In this document: positions 42,765-50,466 of the stretch, in pieces | Position numbering within the stretch: position 1 is the stretch's first letter | Layout: the number at the start of each line of letters is the position of its first letter | From: Chloroflexota bacterium | Lineage (GTDB): Bacteria > Chloroflexota > Anaerolineae > Promineifilales > Promineifilaceae | DNA: 50,466 nucleotides | NCBI GenBank assembly: GCA_024275635.1 | Contig: JAJRYT010000001.1 | Coordinates: 1-50,466, forward strand | Reading direction: 5' to 3' | Notes under the pieces: model-generated | Databases searched by the model: none | Told to the model about the DNA's origin: nothing | The model's input: the letters and a program-made list of their open reading frames with translations, nothing else | Made by a program: the position numbers and the translations under genes

Positions 42765-43427
42765 CGATGTACATGGCCCAGATGATGGCGGCAGGGCTGT
42801 TGATGGTCAACTGGCGCTGACTTGCTCGAGCGGAATGCCGTCGAATAGCAGTTCCATATCTTGCAGACTGCTGATGGCGACGCCGCATTTGCCGAATTCG
42901 CCTAACGCTTCCGGCGCGTCGCTGTCGTAGCCCATGAGGGTGGGCAGGTCGAAGGCGGCGGAGAGGCCCATGTTGCCTTGTTCGAGCAGGTATTGGTAGC
43001 GGGCATTGGTCTCTTTGGCCGAACCGAAGCCGGCGAACATGCGCATTGTCTACGGCCGTCCCCGGTGCATGGTGGCATGGACACCGCGCGTGTAGGGGTA
43101 TTCGCCGGGGAAGCCCAGGTCGCGCACATAATCCAGGTCGGGAACATCCAACGGTGTGTAGAGCCGTTTAATCGGTTCGCTGGAGGCGGTGAGGAACTGC
43201 TCCTTACGCTCCGGGAAGCGGGAGAGGGATTTGTGCAGCGTATCTTTTTCCCACCGTTCCCGTTCCTAGGGGTTCATTCAAAATTAACTTTACAGTTTGC
43301 TGGTAATTGGTAATTGAGTAATTGGGTAATTACCAGTTACCAATTACCTGGTTACAATTTTTCAAACGCCAAAGTTATAAACGAACGTGCCCTAGGCGAG
43401 TTTTTTGAGATTATCTTTGTCGTACAT
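42765..43427 (-). pseudogene. methylmalonyl-CoA mutase large-subunit remnant
   Basis: Three parts of one damaged gene. The true N-terminus MYDKDNLKKLA is at 43427-43395, before a palindromic element. Beyond the element the frame resumes [34 protein letters not shown] and [13 protein letters not shown]. An in-frame stop (TAG, inside ACGGCCGTAG near 43054) replaces the tryptophan of the conserved [12 protein letters not shown]. Reading goes on [52 protein letters not shown], then shifts frame near 42808 to TINSPAAIIWAMYIAT. Homology stops there, so about three quarters of the protein is missing. Mutases bind coenzyme B12 and interconvert methylmalonyl- and succinyl-CoA. Confidence 0.9.
43269..43392. 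mobile_element. palindromic miniature element interrupting the mutase pseudogene
   Basis: Near-identical to the copy at 37705-37827, with the same inverted ends and heptamer core. TA is duplicated at 43267-43268 and 43393-43394. It separates the first 11 codons of the mutase from the rest. TA duplication is typical of IS630/Tc1-type transposases; the TTA at the other copy is compatible but not identical. Confidence 0.88.
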
Positions 43428-43464
43428 TTACGCTTGTTCCTAGCCGGAAAATAAATTTGTGGGG

Positions 43465-44301
43465 TTAAAGAGAAAAATCGGCCAATTTATCTGGCGGCGG
43501 TTCAATACCCAAATATTCTCGATAAATGCGATCTTTGTAGGCGGGGCCGATCTCATTGACAGCTTGAATGAATGCCTGGTATGTGCCCGCCCCGCCGATT
43601 TTGTCCCAGAACTCATCGCCAATGAGAACGACTTTATCATTTTGCATATCAAACCATCGGGCGGGGAAACTCCAGGTGTAACCTTGGCGACGGCCGTATG
43701 GATTATAGGGCAGTGCATAAAAAGCAGCGTCAACCAATCGCGGTTCCATGCAATACAACTTCAAAATCTTCTCTTTACTGACCTTTGTCTGATCGCTGTT
43801 GGGCAGCGGCGCTTTTAATTCAAAAGCAAGTCGCTCTCCCGTTTGTGTGTTTTCGGCAAACACATCACAAATAACCGTTACCGGGATGTTCTCGCCCCGC
43901 CCTTTACGGATATATGCCAATTCGCTTACCCAATCGGGCCGGGTGCGCTTCTCTCCTTTTCCGGGCCGGTGTTCAAGCCGGTTCAAAACCTCTGTAATTC
44001 GAGACAATCTACCCGCTTTAACAACGCCATGAATCTTGTGTTGGATTTCTCCACGCCCTAAACCTTCCTTTGCCGCAACAACGGCAAGCTTTTCCCAAGC
44101 ATTGCCAAATGGCGTGACAAAACGTCGCTCAAAGTGAGAACCCTTGAAAATTTCGTCTGGCACTAACGCTGCATACAACGGTTTTTGCGCCAACAGCTTT
44201 TCCTTGCTAAACGGATCATCATATATAATTCGGTGTAAAATCCGATCCATCATTTCAGAGATGACAGTCTGGATAGCTTGCTTCAAAGATTCTTCGGACA
44301 T
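43465..44301 (-). CDS. type II restriction endonuclease, TdeIII-like
   Basis: 278 aa. Sequence features such as FERRFVTPFGNAWEKLAVVAA, GVVKAGRLSRITEVLNRLE and ENTQTGERLAFELKAPLPNSDQ match TdeIII-family endonucleases as I recall them. The segment VICDVF...AFELK supplies the acidic residue plus E-x-K needed for a PD-(D/E)xK nuclease centre. The C-terminus (PYNPYGRRQGYTWSFPARWF) is also typical. The gene follows the methyltransferase by 15 bases in the same direction, as expected for a restriction-modification operon. The recognition site cannot be told from sequence. Confidence 0.85.
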   Translation of the reverse strand: MSEESLKQAIQTVISEMMDRILHRIIYDDPFSKEKLLAQKPLYAALVPDEIFKGSHFERRFVTPFGNAWEKLAVVAAKEGLGRGEIQHKIHGVVKAGRLSRITEVLNRLEHRPGKGEKRTRPDWVSELAYIRKGRGENIPVTVICDVFAENTQTGERLAFELKAPLPNSDQTKVSKEKILKLYCMEPRLVDAAFYALPYNPYGRRQGYTWSFPARWFDMQNDKVVLIGDEFWDKIGGAGTYQAFIQAVNEIGPAYKDRIYREYLGIEPPPDKLADFSL

Positions 44302-44316
44302 TTCGGACGTCCTGGA

Positions 44317-45537
44317 TTATGATTTTCGCCAGATGAAAATGGACTCGTAGAATTCGCCAGACCGCCGTCCTGTACGCCGATTGACGTGTCTTTTGAGGAT
44401 GGTTTCCTCATCCAGACCGGCCATTTCTCTGATTGCCGGGTAAAGGTTGTGGCGATCACCGGCGACGACAATGATCGGCGCGCCGCTGGGCAGGTTTTTG
44501 CTGGCATTGCGTAATACTTGGGCGACGTCTTCTTGATATTGGGCGCGCGCCTTTTTACTGGAGCCGGACGCCGCCGGGCCGATTTCTCGATGGCGGTTGT
44601 CATTTAGCCCCAACAAATGGTATGCATAGGCGTGTTGTTCATGATAATCAATTAAGCCCACGTAGGGGGGACTGGTGATGATGCCGTCAATAGGCGCAAT
44701 GTCGGCGGCGCGGCTGTCGGCGTGATGAACCGCAACCAGCGCGTCCGTGCGTACCGGGGCAAATTGTTCGATGCGTCGTATGGTGTCTTTAGTGTACCGG
44801 TTGAGGAATTTGAACGCTTCCTGGACGGGTTCGCACGTGCGCGAATGTTTATAGCACCAGTAGGGTTCGGTTTGCGGTTGTTTGGGAAAATCTAAATCAA
44901 AGTGAGTTGTCAATCGCGCTGAGCGTGCCGAGCGGGTGAGGATCACTTTGAGCAGGTTTTTATACGTGTAATCCCCTGATTCAATGAACTGCCGGTAGGT
45001 GAGCAATTCAGTTAAGGTTTGGGGCGCGTACCAATTTTGAAGGTATTTGTTTCCTGTTGCAGTAATATTTAGCGTCCCTTCAAATAAACGAAGTTGTCCG
45101 GTGCGCTGGGGCTGCGTTGCCGTTTTTGTTTTGCCCAAGATGTCGTTGGCTTCAAAGGCCATTTTTTTCAGGTTGTAAGCGCCGGTTTTAACTTGACACA
45201 GCAGAACATTGAACGCAGAGATATCGTAACCGATGGCGTTGATGCCCAGTTCGTTGGCTTGAACCAACGTCGTGCCGGAGCCGACAAAGGGGTCTAGCAC
45301 GGCTTGGCCCGGTGTGAAAAATTTCCTCAAGAATATTTCGACGAGTTGCGGGATGTATTTTCCCAGGTAAGGGTGCAGGCCATGAACATGTTTGGTGCGC
45401 CGGCGTTGCGGCATTTGTTTCTCAGTCCAATTGAGGTTCAGGCTGCTCAAAGGCGTGTCCCCAACGACACTTTTGGGTTCGGTGGGTAGATTGGTCTCAA
45501 TGTATGTGTCTACCTGTTTTTCCTCGTTCGTTAGCAT
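44317..45537 (-). CDS. DNA methyltransferase of a restriction-modification system
   Basis: 406 aa. The S-adenosylmethionine site is VLDPFVGSGTTLVQANELGI near residue 80 and the catalytic motif is TSPPY near 287. TSPPY points to N4-cytosine or N6-adenine methylation. An N-terminal HGLHPYLGKYIPQLVEIF segment is a usual partner of motif I in these enzymes. The C-terminus GDRHNLYPAIREM and GRRSGEFYESIFIWRK closes the fold. It stands between two nuclease-like genes, with gaps of 10 and 15 bases, so the three form one operon. Confidence 0.9.
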   Translation of the reverse strand: MLTNEEKQVDTYIETNLPTEPKSVVGDTPLSSLNLNWTEKQMPQRRRTKHVHGLHPYLGKYIPQLVEIFLRKFFTPGQAVLDPFVGSGTTLVQANELGINAIGYDISAFNVLLCQVKTGAYNLKKMAFEANDILGKTKTATQPQRTGQLRLFEGTLNITATGNKYLQNWYAPQTLTELLTYRQFIESGDYTYKNLLKVILTRSARSARLTTHFDLDFPKQPQTEPYWCYKHSRTCEPVQEAFKFLNRYTKDTIRRIEQFAPVRTDALVAVHHADSRAADIAPIDGIITSPPYVGLIDYHEQHAYAYHLLGLNDNRHREIGPAASGSSKKARAQYQEDVAQVLRNASKNLPSGAPIIVVAGDRHNLYPAIREMAGLDEETILKRHVNRRTGRRSGEFYESIFIWRKS

Positions 45538-45547
45538 AGGTTATCTT

Positions 45548-46285
45548 CTATCTAATCCGTTCGGTTTTTTCAAAATATGGCGCAGTGATTGTAGAATAAT
45601 CGTTTACAGGGTCAATATCGCGCTCTATTATTCGCGTCCAATCAATTTCTCCTGAGTGTTGGCAAAATCGGTTAATAAATTCAAGAGTTAGACGATTAAT
45701 GATTGCGCTTTTTTCTTTGTGAAAAGCGTCGTCATATGTTCCAATTCGATACCTGATGGGTGTAATCAAATCATCGTATAAGTTTTTGTTGTAGCTGATT
45801 ATGCGCCAGAAATGCGGCCCGATGAAGTGTAAATAACCGTGTAAATAGCCAGTAAAAGCTTTCCCATAGCTGACGCCTATCGTTGGCTGTATTTCAGCGG
45901 CAGGTTGTGGATTGAAGGAAAGATTGTCCGGTTCGATAAGCCAGGGGTGAATGATGATAAAGTGTGGCGTGTTATTGTGGGTTAGTTCCAGATCGATTCC
46001 AGAGATAGCGGATGAACGGCCGTTACCCTCTTGCATAACAATAAACTGCGCCAGTTCGACTAGGAGATGTTTAAATAAATGCTCTCTCGTAACAGCCAGA
46101 TATGTGTTTAATGAATGTTCTATCACCTCGCTTGCGTTTGGATTGCGTTCCAAAAACAGGAGTGGGGATCGCCTTAATAATTTCTCCAGACACAAGCCTA
46201 CCAGGGATTGGTATTGTTTTTGTAGAAGTGAATTAATGCGCTCGTTTACAAATGTGTTGACCTCAGTCAAATTCAAGGAATTCAT
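45548..46285 (-). CDS. probable second restriction-type protein of the R-M operon
   Basis: 245 aa. The N-terminus (MNSLNLTEVNTFVNERINSL, SLVGLCLEKLLRRSPLLFLE) resembles the helical start of PmeII-like restriction endonucleases. HLLVELAQFIVMQ and ISGIDLELTHNNTPHFIIIH give an acidic residue and Glu near a strand, but a clear PD-(D/E)xK is not visible. The family assignment is tentative. It is the first gene of the operon, 10 bases before the methyltransferase. It may be a specificity or nuclease partner. Start 46285 is chosen; the open frame to 46627 overlaps murJ on the other strand and is spurious. Confidence 0.65.
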   Translation of the reverse strand: MNSLNLTEVNTFVNERINSLLQKQYQSLVGLCLEKLLRRSPLLFLERNPNASEVIEHSLNTYLAVTREHLFKHLLVELAQFIVMQEGNGRSSAISGIDLELTHNNTPHFIIIHPWLIEPDNLSFNPQPAAEIQPTIGVSYGKAFTGYLHGYLHFIGPHFWRIISYNKNLYDDLITPIRYRIGTYDDAFHKEKSAIINRLTLEFINRFCQHSGEIDWTRIIERDIDPVNDYSTITAPYFEKTERIR

Positions 46286-46478
46286 ACCGTTTTTTTGTTC
46301 GCCGCTAAACTGTCTGCTCAAAGAATGGCGGCTAGTATACCACATCCACACTGGGCAGGTATGGGGGTAAGATGAGGAAAACGTGGGGCAAACGGCCGTT
46401 TCCCGCCCCCCTTCCGTTTTGCTAGAGTCCCCGCCATCGGCTAGAATGCCCCTGCAAATTCTTACAAGGAACAGCCTG

Positions 46479-48074
46479 TTGATTGACACTGTTGAAACCG
46501 AACCCGCGCCCGGAGAGCCGGCGCAAACTGAATCCAGTCGCGGCATTGCCCGTGCCGCCAGCATTTTGGCCCTGGGCAACGTCACCAGCCGCGTGCTGGG
46601 ACTGGCGCGGGAAACGGTCAAGGCCAATTTATTCGGCGCATCGGGCTTGTTGAGCGCGTTTAATGTGGCCGCTTATGTGCCCACCAGTTTATTCGATTTG
46701 ATCGTGGGCGGGATGGTCAGCTCGGCGCTGATTCCGGTGTTTAGCGATTATGCGCCGGAAGAGCGGCGCGAGGCTCTGTGGCAGGTGGTGAGTACGGTGT
46801 TGAGCGTGGCCACGGCCGTTCTCATCCTCGTCGTTGCCCTGGTGGAACTGTTTGCGCCGCAGGTGGCTTGGCTGGTGGGCGCCAATGAGTTTACAGACCC
46901 GGCGTTAACGGCCGTCAGCATCCGGTTGATGCGCGTTGTGACTCCGGCCGTTATCTTCTTGGGATCCGCCAGCATCCTCCGCGGCGTTTTGTACGCCCTC
47001 AAACGATTCACCCTGCCCGCCTTCATCAGCGCCGCTTACAATGGCACAGTCGTCATCGTCGCTTTGATGTGGCCGGAACGGATTGATGCGTTGGCCTGGG
47101 GCATTTTGTTAGGCGCGGTTTTCCAGGTGGCGCTGCAGCTGCCCGCCTTGCGCGATGCCCGGCTGCGCTGGCGGTTTAACTGGCAGCATCCGGCCATTCG
47201 CCGTATTTTGCGGCTGTACGCGCCCATCGTGGCCGGGTTGGTGGTGAACCAACTGGCCGTCGCCCTCAGCTTGAACCTGGCTACCCGTACCGGCGACCGG
47301 AGCGTCTCCTACATGAAGTTTGCCACCACGCTGACGCAGTTTCCGCTGGGATTGGTGGTGACGGCGCTGTCCATCGCCACCCTGCCGACGCTGTCGCAGC
47401 AGGCCAATTTGCTGAATGATTTTAAGCGCACGCTGGCCGAGGGCTTGCGGCTGGTTATCACATTGATTTTACCGGCGACGACGGGACTGTTTGCTTTGGC
47501 GGTACCGATTGTGGCTTTGCTGTTTCAACATGGGGAGTTCACCGCCGCCGATACCCAAGTGACGGCGCTGGTGTTACGGGTGTATTTGTTTGGTCTCCCG
47601 TTTGCGGCAGTGGATCAAATGCTGATTTTTGCCTCTTATGCCCGAAAGGATACCTGGCGGCCGGCGTTGGTGGGCGTCATTAGTATGGTAGTTTATACGA
47701 TAACGGCCGTTTCTCTCCTGCAGCCGCTGGGTCTGTTAAGTTTAATGGTGGCCGATGCCGTCAAACATATGGTTCATACATTTGTCATGCTCTGGCTGCT
47801 GCAGCGTCACCTGGGGGGATTGGCCGGGCAGGGGGTGACGGCCGTAGTTCTCAAATCCATCCTGGCCGCGCTCGTTACCGGGGCTGCCGCTTATGGCGCG
47901 GTGCAGTTGGCGGCGTCCGTCCTGGCGGGCGGGGGATTGATGGCGAGGCTGGGCCTGGTGGCGGCCGGCGGCGCTGCCGGATTGTTGGCCTTCATCGGTA
48001 TGGCGCTGTGGCTTAACATCGCCGAAGTGAAGTTGATATCGCAGTTGTTGTTTAAGCGCGGCCAGAAGAATTGA
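46479..48074 (+). CDS. murJ: lipid II flippase MurJ (MviN family)
   Basis: MurJ moves lipid II across the membrane for peptidoglycan synthesis. The product (531 aa from TTG 46479) has about 14 membrane segments. Its N-terminus carries IARAASILALGNVTSRVLGL and ARETVKANLFGASGLLSAFN, and SSALIPVFSDYAPEERREAL follows; these are the family hallmarks. FATTLTQFPLGLVVTALSIA near residue 285 and ALLFQHGEFTAADT near 345 also fit. TTG 46479 follows AAGGA by eight bases; ATG 46446 and GTG 46383 are in frame too. Its presence supports a cell with a peptidoglycan wall. Confidence 0.93.
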   Translation: MIDTVETEPAPGEPAQTESSRGIARAASILALGNVTSRVLGLARETVKANLFGASGLLSAFNVAAYVPTSLFDLIVGGMVSSALIPVFSDYAPEERREALWQVVSTVLSVATAVLILVVALVELFAPQVAWLVGANEFTDPALTAVSIRLMRVVTPAVIFLGSASILRGVLYALKRFTLPAFISAAYNGTVVIVALMWPERIDALAWGILLGAVFQVALQLPALRDARLRWRFNWQHPAIRRILRLYAPIVAGLVVNQLAVALSLNLATRTGDRSVSYMKFATTLTQFPLGLVVTALSIATLPTLSQQANLLNDFKRTLAEGLRLVITLILPATTGLFALAVPIVALLFQHGEFTAADTQVTALVLRVYLFGLPFAAVDQMLIFASYARKDTWRPALVGVISMVVYTITAVSLLQPLGLLSLMVADAVKHMVHTFVMLWLLQRHLGGLAGQGVTAVVLKSILAALVTGAAAYGAVQLAASVLAGGGLMARLGLVAAGGAAGLLAFIGMALWLNIAEVKLISQLLFKRGQKN

Positions 48075-48174
48075 GTGATGAGTTGTGACTGTCACTTGCA
48101 AAGTTGCCGCCTGCCGTTATACAATCCGAGTATTATGATGTTTATGTATTGTCATTATTCGGAGGGAAACGGCC

Positions 48175-48810
48175 GTGTCTGGCGAAAACTATCATCTCAT
48201 CATCCGTAGAGGCCCCAAGCCGGGCCAGATTTATCCCCTACTTGCCCCCACTATCTCCATTGGGCGCGATCCCATGTCCGATATCGTTTTGAACGATCCC
48301 GAAGTGTCACGGTTTCATGCCCAATTGGCGCAAACCGACGATGGCTACGAAATTCAGGACATGGGCAGTACCAACGGAACCTTTGTGGCCGGTCAGCGCC
48401 TGGGCAGCGAGCCGGTGGTGTTGGCGCCGGGCGAGGAGGTTGCGTTTGGCAGCGGTCTGAGCCTGACGTATGAAGTGACGGGGAGCGGCGCGGAAGCGGC
48501 TACTTTTATTGAAACAGCGCCGAAACCGGAAACGGCCGTGCCCGATATGAGCAGCCCCCCGCCTCCAGCCCAGAACTACACGCCGCCAACCCCGCCGCAA
48601 TCCGCGCCGCCGCTCGTGCCTGCTGGCGATGACGCCGCCGCCGCCCGCAAGAAAAAACGCAATCTGACTATCATCGTGGTCATTCTGGTACTGCTTTGCT
48701 GCTGCTGCGGATTTATTGCTTTTATGTGGTACTACGGCGGGGACTGGCTGATTGAACAGATTGGAGGGCAGTTGTCTCTGCCTGTGTTTCAATCAATGTT
48801 GCTGGCCTAA
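48175..48810 (+). CDS. FHA-domain membrane protein
   Basis: 211 aa. The forkhead-associated domain (residues 1-105) has SIGRDPMSDIVLNDPEVSRFH and DMGSTNGTFVAGQRL, the phosphothreonine-binding loop motifs. A proline-rich linker (PPPPAQNYTPPTPPQSAPP) and the basic KKKRN precede one C-terminal membrane segment (LTIIVVILVLLCCCCGFIAF). The FHA domain therefore sits in the cytoplasm and docks phosphorylated proteins. The GTG start is formed by the last bases of the octamer ACGGCCGT followed by G, with GGAGGG eight bases upstream. No kinase gene is adjacent. Confidence 0.9.
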   Translation: MSGENYHLIIRRGPKPGQIYPLLAPTISIGRDPMSDIVLNDPEVSRFHAQLAQTDDGYEIQDMGSTNGTFVAGQRLGSEPVVLAPGEEVAFGSGLSLTYEVTGSGAEAATFIETAPKPETAVPDMSSPPPPAQNYTPPTPPQSAPPLVPAGDDAAAARKKKRNLTIIVVILVLLCCCCGFIAFMWYYGGDWLIEQIGGQLSLPVFQSMLLA

Positions 48811-48851
48811 ATGAAAAAAACGCAACTACTTTGACAATGTTAGATTTTAAG

Positions 48852-48872
48852 GGCTACGATCCTTTCGTAGCC
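48852..48872. repeat. hairpin after the FHA gene
   Basis: GGCTACGA and TCGTAGCC with a five-base loop, about 40 bases after the FHA stop. It could help end the transcript, but the following sequence is not T-rich. Confidence 0.45.
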
Positions 48873-48976
48873 GAGATTTGCGGGAACGAGTATAATTACT
48901 GAGATGTTTGATGACTAACTCGACTGCCTACTGAGGTGTAAACTGAGGCAAAGGCATTGCAGCCCATAATTATTAC

Positions 48977-50353
48977 TCACTTGATTTTGTGTTTTTTCAA
49001 CCATTCTTTGACTCTAAATTCATCCTTATGATTAATCTTAATCAGGGTAGCAAGACTATTATGTGCTTGCTGTTGTGCCTTAAAGTTGTCACCTTTAGCG
49101 AATGCGACTTGCGCCAATCCAAACTGAGCTTTAGCCACAAATTCTGGAACATTAATTTGCCTGGCTTTTTCCTCCGCTTCTTCAAAATCATTATTCGCTG
49201 TACCCCAATTTTTTTGTATCAAGCTAAGATCACCAGATTCAATAAGTGCAGCTACAATAAGCCACAAATTATTCATTTCTCTAGCCAGAGTCAAGCCTTC
49301 CAAAAGACAAGTTTCTGCTTCTTTAAATTGATTAATGTGTGTATGCCAAGTTCCAAGACTAATATATATGCCACTAATCATTTCACGATGACCAATATCT
49401 TGAGCCATTTTTAAACCCTGCTGATAATAGTCATGTGCCTGGTTGAAATTCTCGCGCTGAACGGCTACTTCACCCAATCTCTGTAGCATCCGGCTTATCC
49501 GTACCCGTTGTTTAAGTTGCTCTGCAATCTTTAACCCTCTATGTAAATAAGCATCTGCCTGTTCAAAAGCACCTTGATGGAAAGCGACTTCGGCCATATT
49601 CCCTAAAATCGCGCTTGTTCTTTCAAGGTGTTTCAGGTCTTCAGCTATTCCTAAACTCCCATCATAATAACTGACTGCCTTGTCATAGTCACCGCGCTTG
49701 GCAGCTATGACGCCTAAATTCATAAGCACAATACTCATTCTCTCTCGGTGTCCCAATTCGCGGGCTAAATCAAGCGATCTTAACAACAGGCTCTCAGTCT
49801 CCTCATACCGGCCCTGATGATAGGCGACTGCCCCAAGATCAGAAAGCAAAGACAGCGTACTTTCAACTTCGCCCAGGTCTTCTGCTAACGATAATCCTTC
49901 TTGAAAATAGTACTCGGCTTTGTCAAAGTCTACCTGCTGGACTGCAATAGCTCCCAAATTTCGTAATAAGGCAGCAACTCTATCTTGCAAATTTAACTGA
50001 CGCGCTAAATTTAGTCCTTCCTGAAAGTAACTTTTAGCCTTATCAAACTTGCCCTGATTATGCGCCAATCCACCAAGCCCTTGTAAAAAAGAAGCAATGT
50101 TTTTCCTGTCGTTGGTGTTCCTTGTTAGTTGCAAGCCTTCCTCATAATAAGTTTTTGCTTGATCAATGCTGCCCTTATTATCTGCCAATCTGCCTAAATT
50201 AAGTAAAGTGCTTGTTAGCCCAGGGAGATTGTCAAATTGCCTTGCTACGTTCTCTGCCTGCACCAAATATCTCTCGACATCTTTGTACTCTCCACGTACC
50301 TCACAGTAAGGATAAAAGCTATTAACTATAATTACCCCCAAAAACAAGACCAT
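48977..50353 (-). CDS. TPR-repeat protein, 5' end cut by an IS element
   Basis: 458 aa, with about ten 40-residue tetratricopeptide units of the form LLNLGRLADNKGSIDQAKTYYEEGL, split here as LLNLGRLADNKG then QAKTYYEEGL. The last unit ends LIKINHKDEFRVKEWLKK. Such arrays usually follow an NTPase or regulator domain; none is left here. The first residues (MVLFLGV) appear to come from the IS end, so the gene has lost its N-terminal part. The gene is more AT-rich than its neighbours and has no ACGGCCGT octamer, which suggests acquired DNA. Confidence 0.82.
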   Translation of the reverse strand: MVLFLGVIIVNSFYPYCEVRGEYKDVERYLVQAENVARQFDNLPGLTSTLLNLGRLADNKGSIDQAKTYYEEGLQLTRNTNDRKNIASFLQGLGGLAHNQGKFDKAKSYFQEGLNLARQLNLQDRVAALLRNLGAIAVQQVDFDKAEYYFQEGLSLAEDLGEVESTLSLLSDLGAVAYHQGRYEETESLLLRSLDLARELGHRERMSIVLMNLGVIAAKRGDYDKAVSYYDGSLGIAEDLKHLERTSAILGNMAEVAFHQGAFEQADAYLHRGLKIAEQLKQRVRISRMLQRLGEVAVQRENFNQAHDYYQQGLKMAQDIGHREMISGIYISLGTWHTHINQFKEAETCLLEGLTLAREMNNLWLIVAALIESGDLSLIQKNWGTANNDFEEAEEKARQINVPEFVAKAQFGLAQVAFAKGDNFKAQQQAHNSLATLIKINHKDEFRVKEWLKKHKIK

Positions 50354-50466
50354 GTGCTAAGTGACATTTATGCGGGAAAATAAAGCACATGGAGAGAAAA
50401 ATGACAACGAAAAGAACACAACATTCAGCCCAATTCAAATTCAAAGTCGCTATGGAGGCGGCGAAG
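50329..50466 (+). mobile_element. left end of an IS3-family insertion sequence (partial)
   Basis: The sequence CCCCCAAAAACAAGACCA is typical of the ends of IS3-group elements. It is followed by the start of a transposase ORF. The element runs off the window, so its length and target duplication cannot be seen. It lies at the broken end of the TPR gene. The exact left border is uncertain. Confidence 0.65.
50401..50466 (+). CDS. IS3-family transposase OrfA, 5' fragment
   Basis: Opens MTTKRTQHSAQFKFKVAMEAAK, the start of the helix-turn-helix OrfA of IS3-family elements. A GGAGAG ribosome-binding site lies seven bases before the ATG. Only 22 codons are inside the window. OrfA and OrfB would be joined by programmed frameshifting in a complete copy. 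Confidence 0.8.
   Translation, partial: MTTKRTQHSAQFKFKVAMEAAK

Larger units (their letters stand above)
350..48539. repeat. dispersed palindromic octamer ACGGCCGT, about 70 copies
   Basis: Hand count gives about 70 exact copies from 350 to 48539, roughly one per 700 bases. For a random sequence of about 55 percent GC, about one would be expected. Copies lie in all reading frames and in intergenic DNA, for example at 22338, 23960, 35664 and 48532. They are nearly absent from the TPR gene at the right end. It behaves like the HIP1 palindrome of cyanobacteria. Confidence 0.9.

Noticed and set aside
46286-46627. Longer start of the 245-aa R-M gene
   Set aside because: The extension is antisense to murJ and crosses the divergent promoter region; it lacks homology to the rest.

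Overview
Organism. Protein families, gene order and architecture suggest a Chloroflexota (Anaerolineae-like) bacterium of medium-high GC. Hints are an LPXTG-type surface protein, a stand-alone MutL-like ASKHA ATPase next to membrane proteins of unknown function, a fused E1 alpha-beta 2-oxoacid dehydrogenase, and lipoproteins with VEVTREVEV-type spacers. No rRNA or tRNA gene was seen, so this placement is inference. The palindromic octamer ACGGCCGT occurs about 70 times by hand count in 50 kb, against about one expected by chance. Degenerate short-period repeats and palindromic miniature transposable elements fill many intergenic gaps.

Layout. 0-6 kb (minus strand): a secreted protein whose 3' end is overwritten by a repeat, then lgt, a TlpA-like thioredoxin, rimO, a RodZ-like protein and rplI. 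6-12 kb (minus): a coiled-coil membrane protein, a TPR/zinc-ribbon membrane protein, PspA, and a double response-regulator/kinase hybrid. The hybrid has a long structured leader that a palindromic element has split. 12-22 kb (minus): an LPQTG protein, a 352-aa unknown, a MutL-like ATPase, a membrane protein, and a 1203-aa zinc-ribbon protein with about 17 PDWL-type motifs. Two more membrane proteins and an 87-aa protein follow, behind a clear promoter and a leader that shares a conserved core with the kinase leader. This looks like one functional locus of unknown purpose.

22-29 kb: a diacylglycerol-kinase-family lipid kinase, a Helicase_C_3-type protein, a gene-poor stretch with a 226-bp palindromic element, a lipoprotein, a small ORF and an unknown protein. 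On the minus strand there follow a metallo-beta-lactamase-fold hydrolase and a GrdB-like protein. The latter is read as two pieces unless an in-frame UGA is decoded as selenocysteine; a SECIS-like hairpin sits at the right distance.

30-43 kb: a TIGR03960-type radical SAM protein, a HEPN/MNT pair, a queuosine operon (queF, queC, VUT-type transporter), a phospholipase D-like protein, a flippase-like membrane protein, the E2 and fused E1 of a 2-oxoacid dehydrogenase, a lipoprotein, and a methylmalonyl-CoA mutase pseudogene interrupted by a palindromic element.

43-50 kb: a restriction-modification operon with one methyltransferase and two nuclease-like genes, murJ, an FHA-domain membrane protein, and a TPR gene apparently cut at its 5' end by an IS3-family element that runs off the window.
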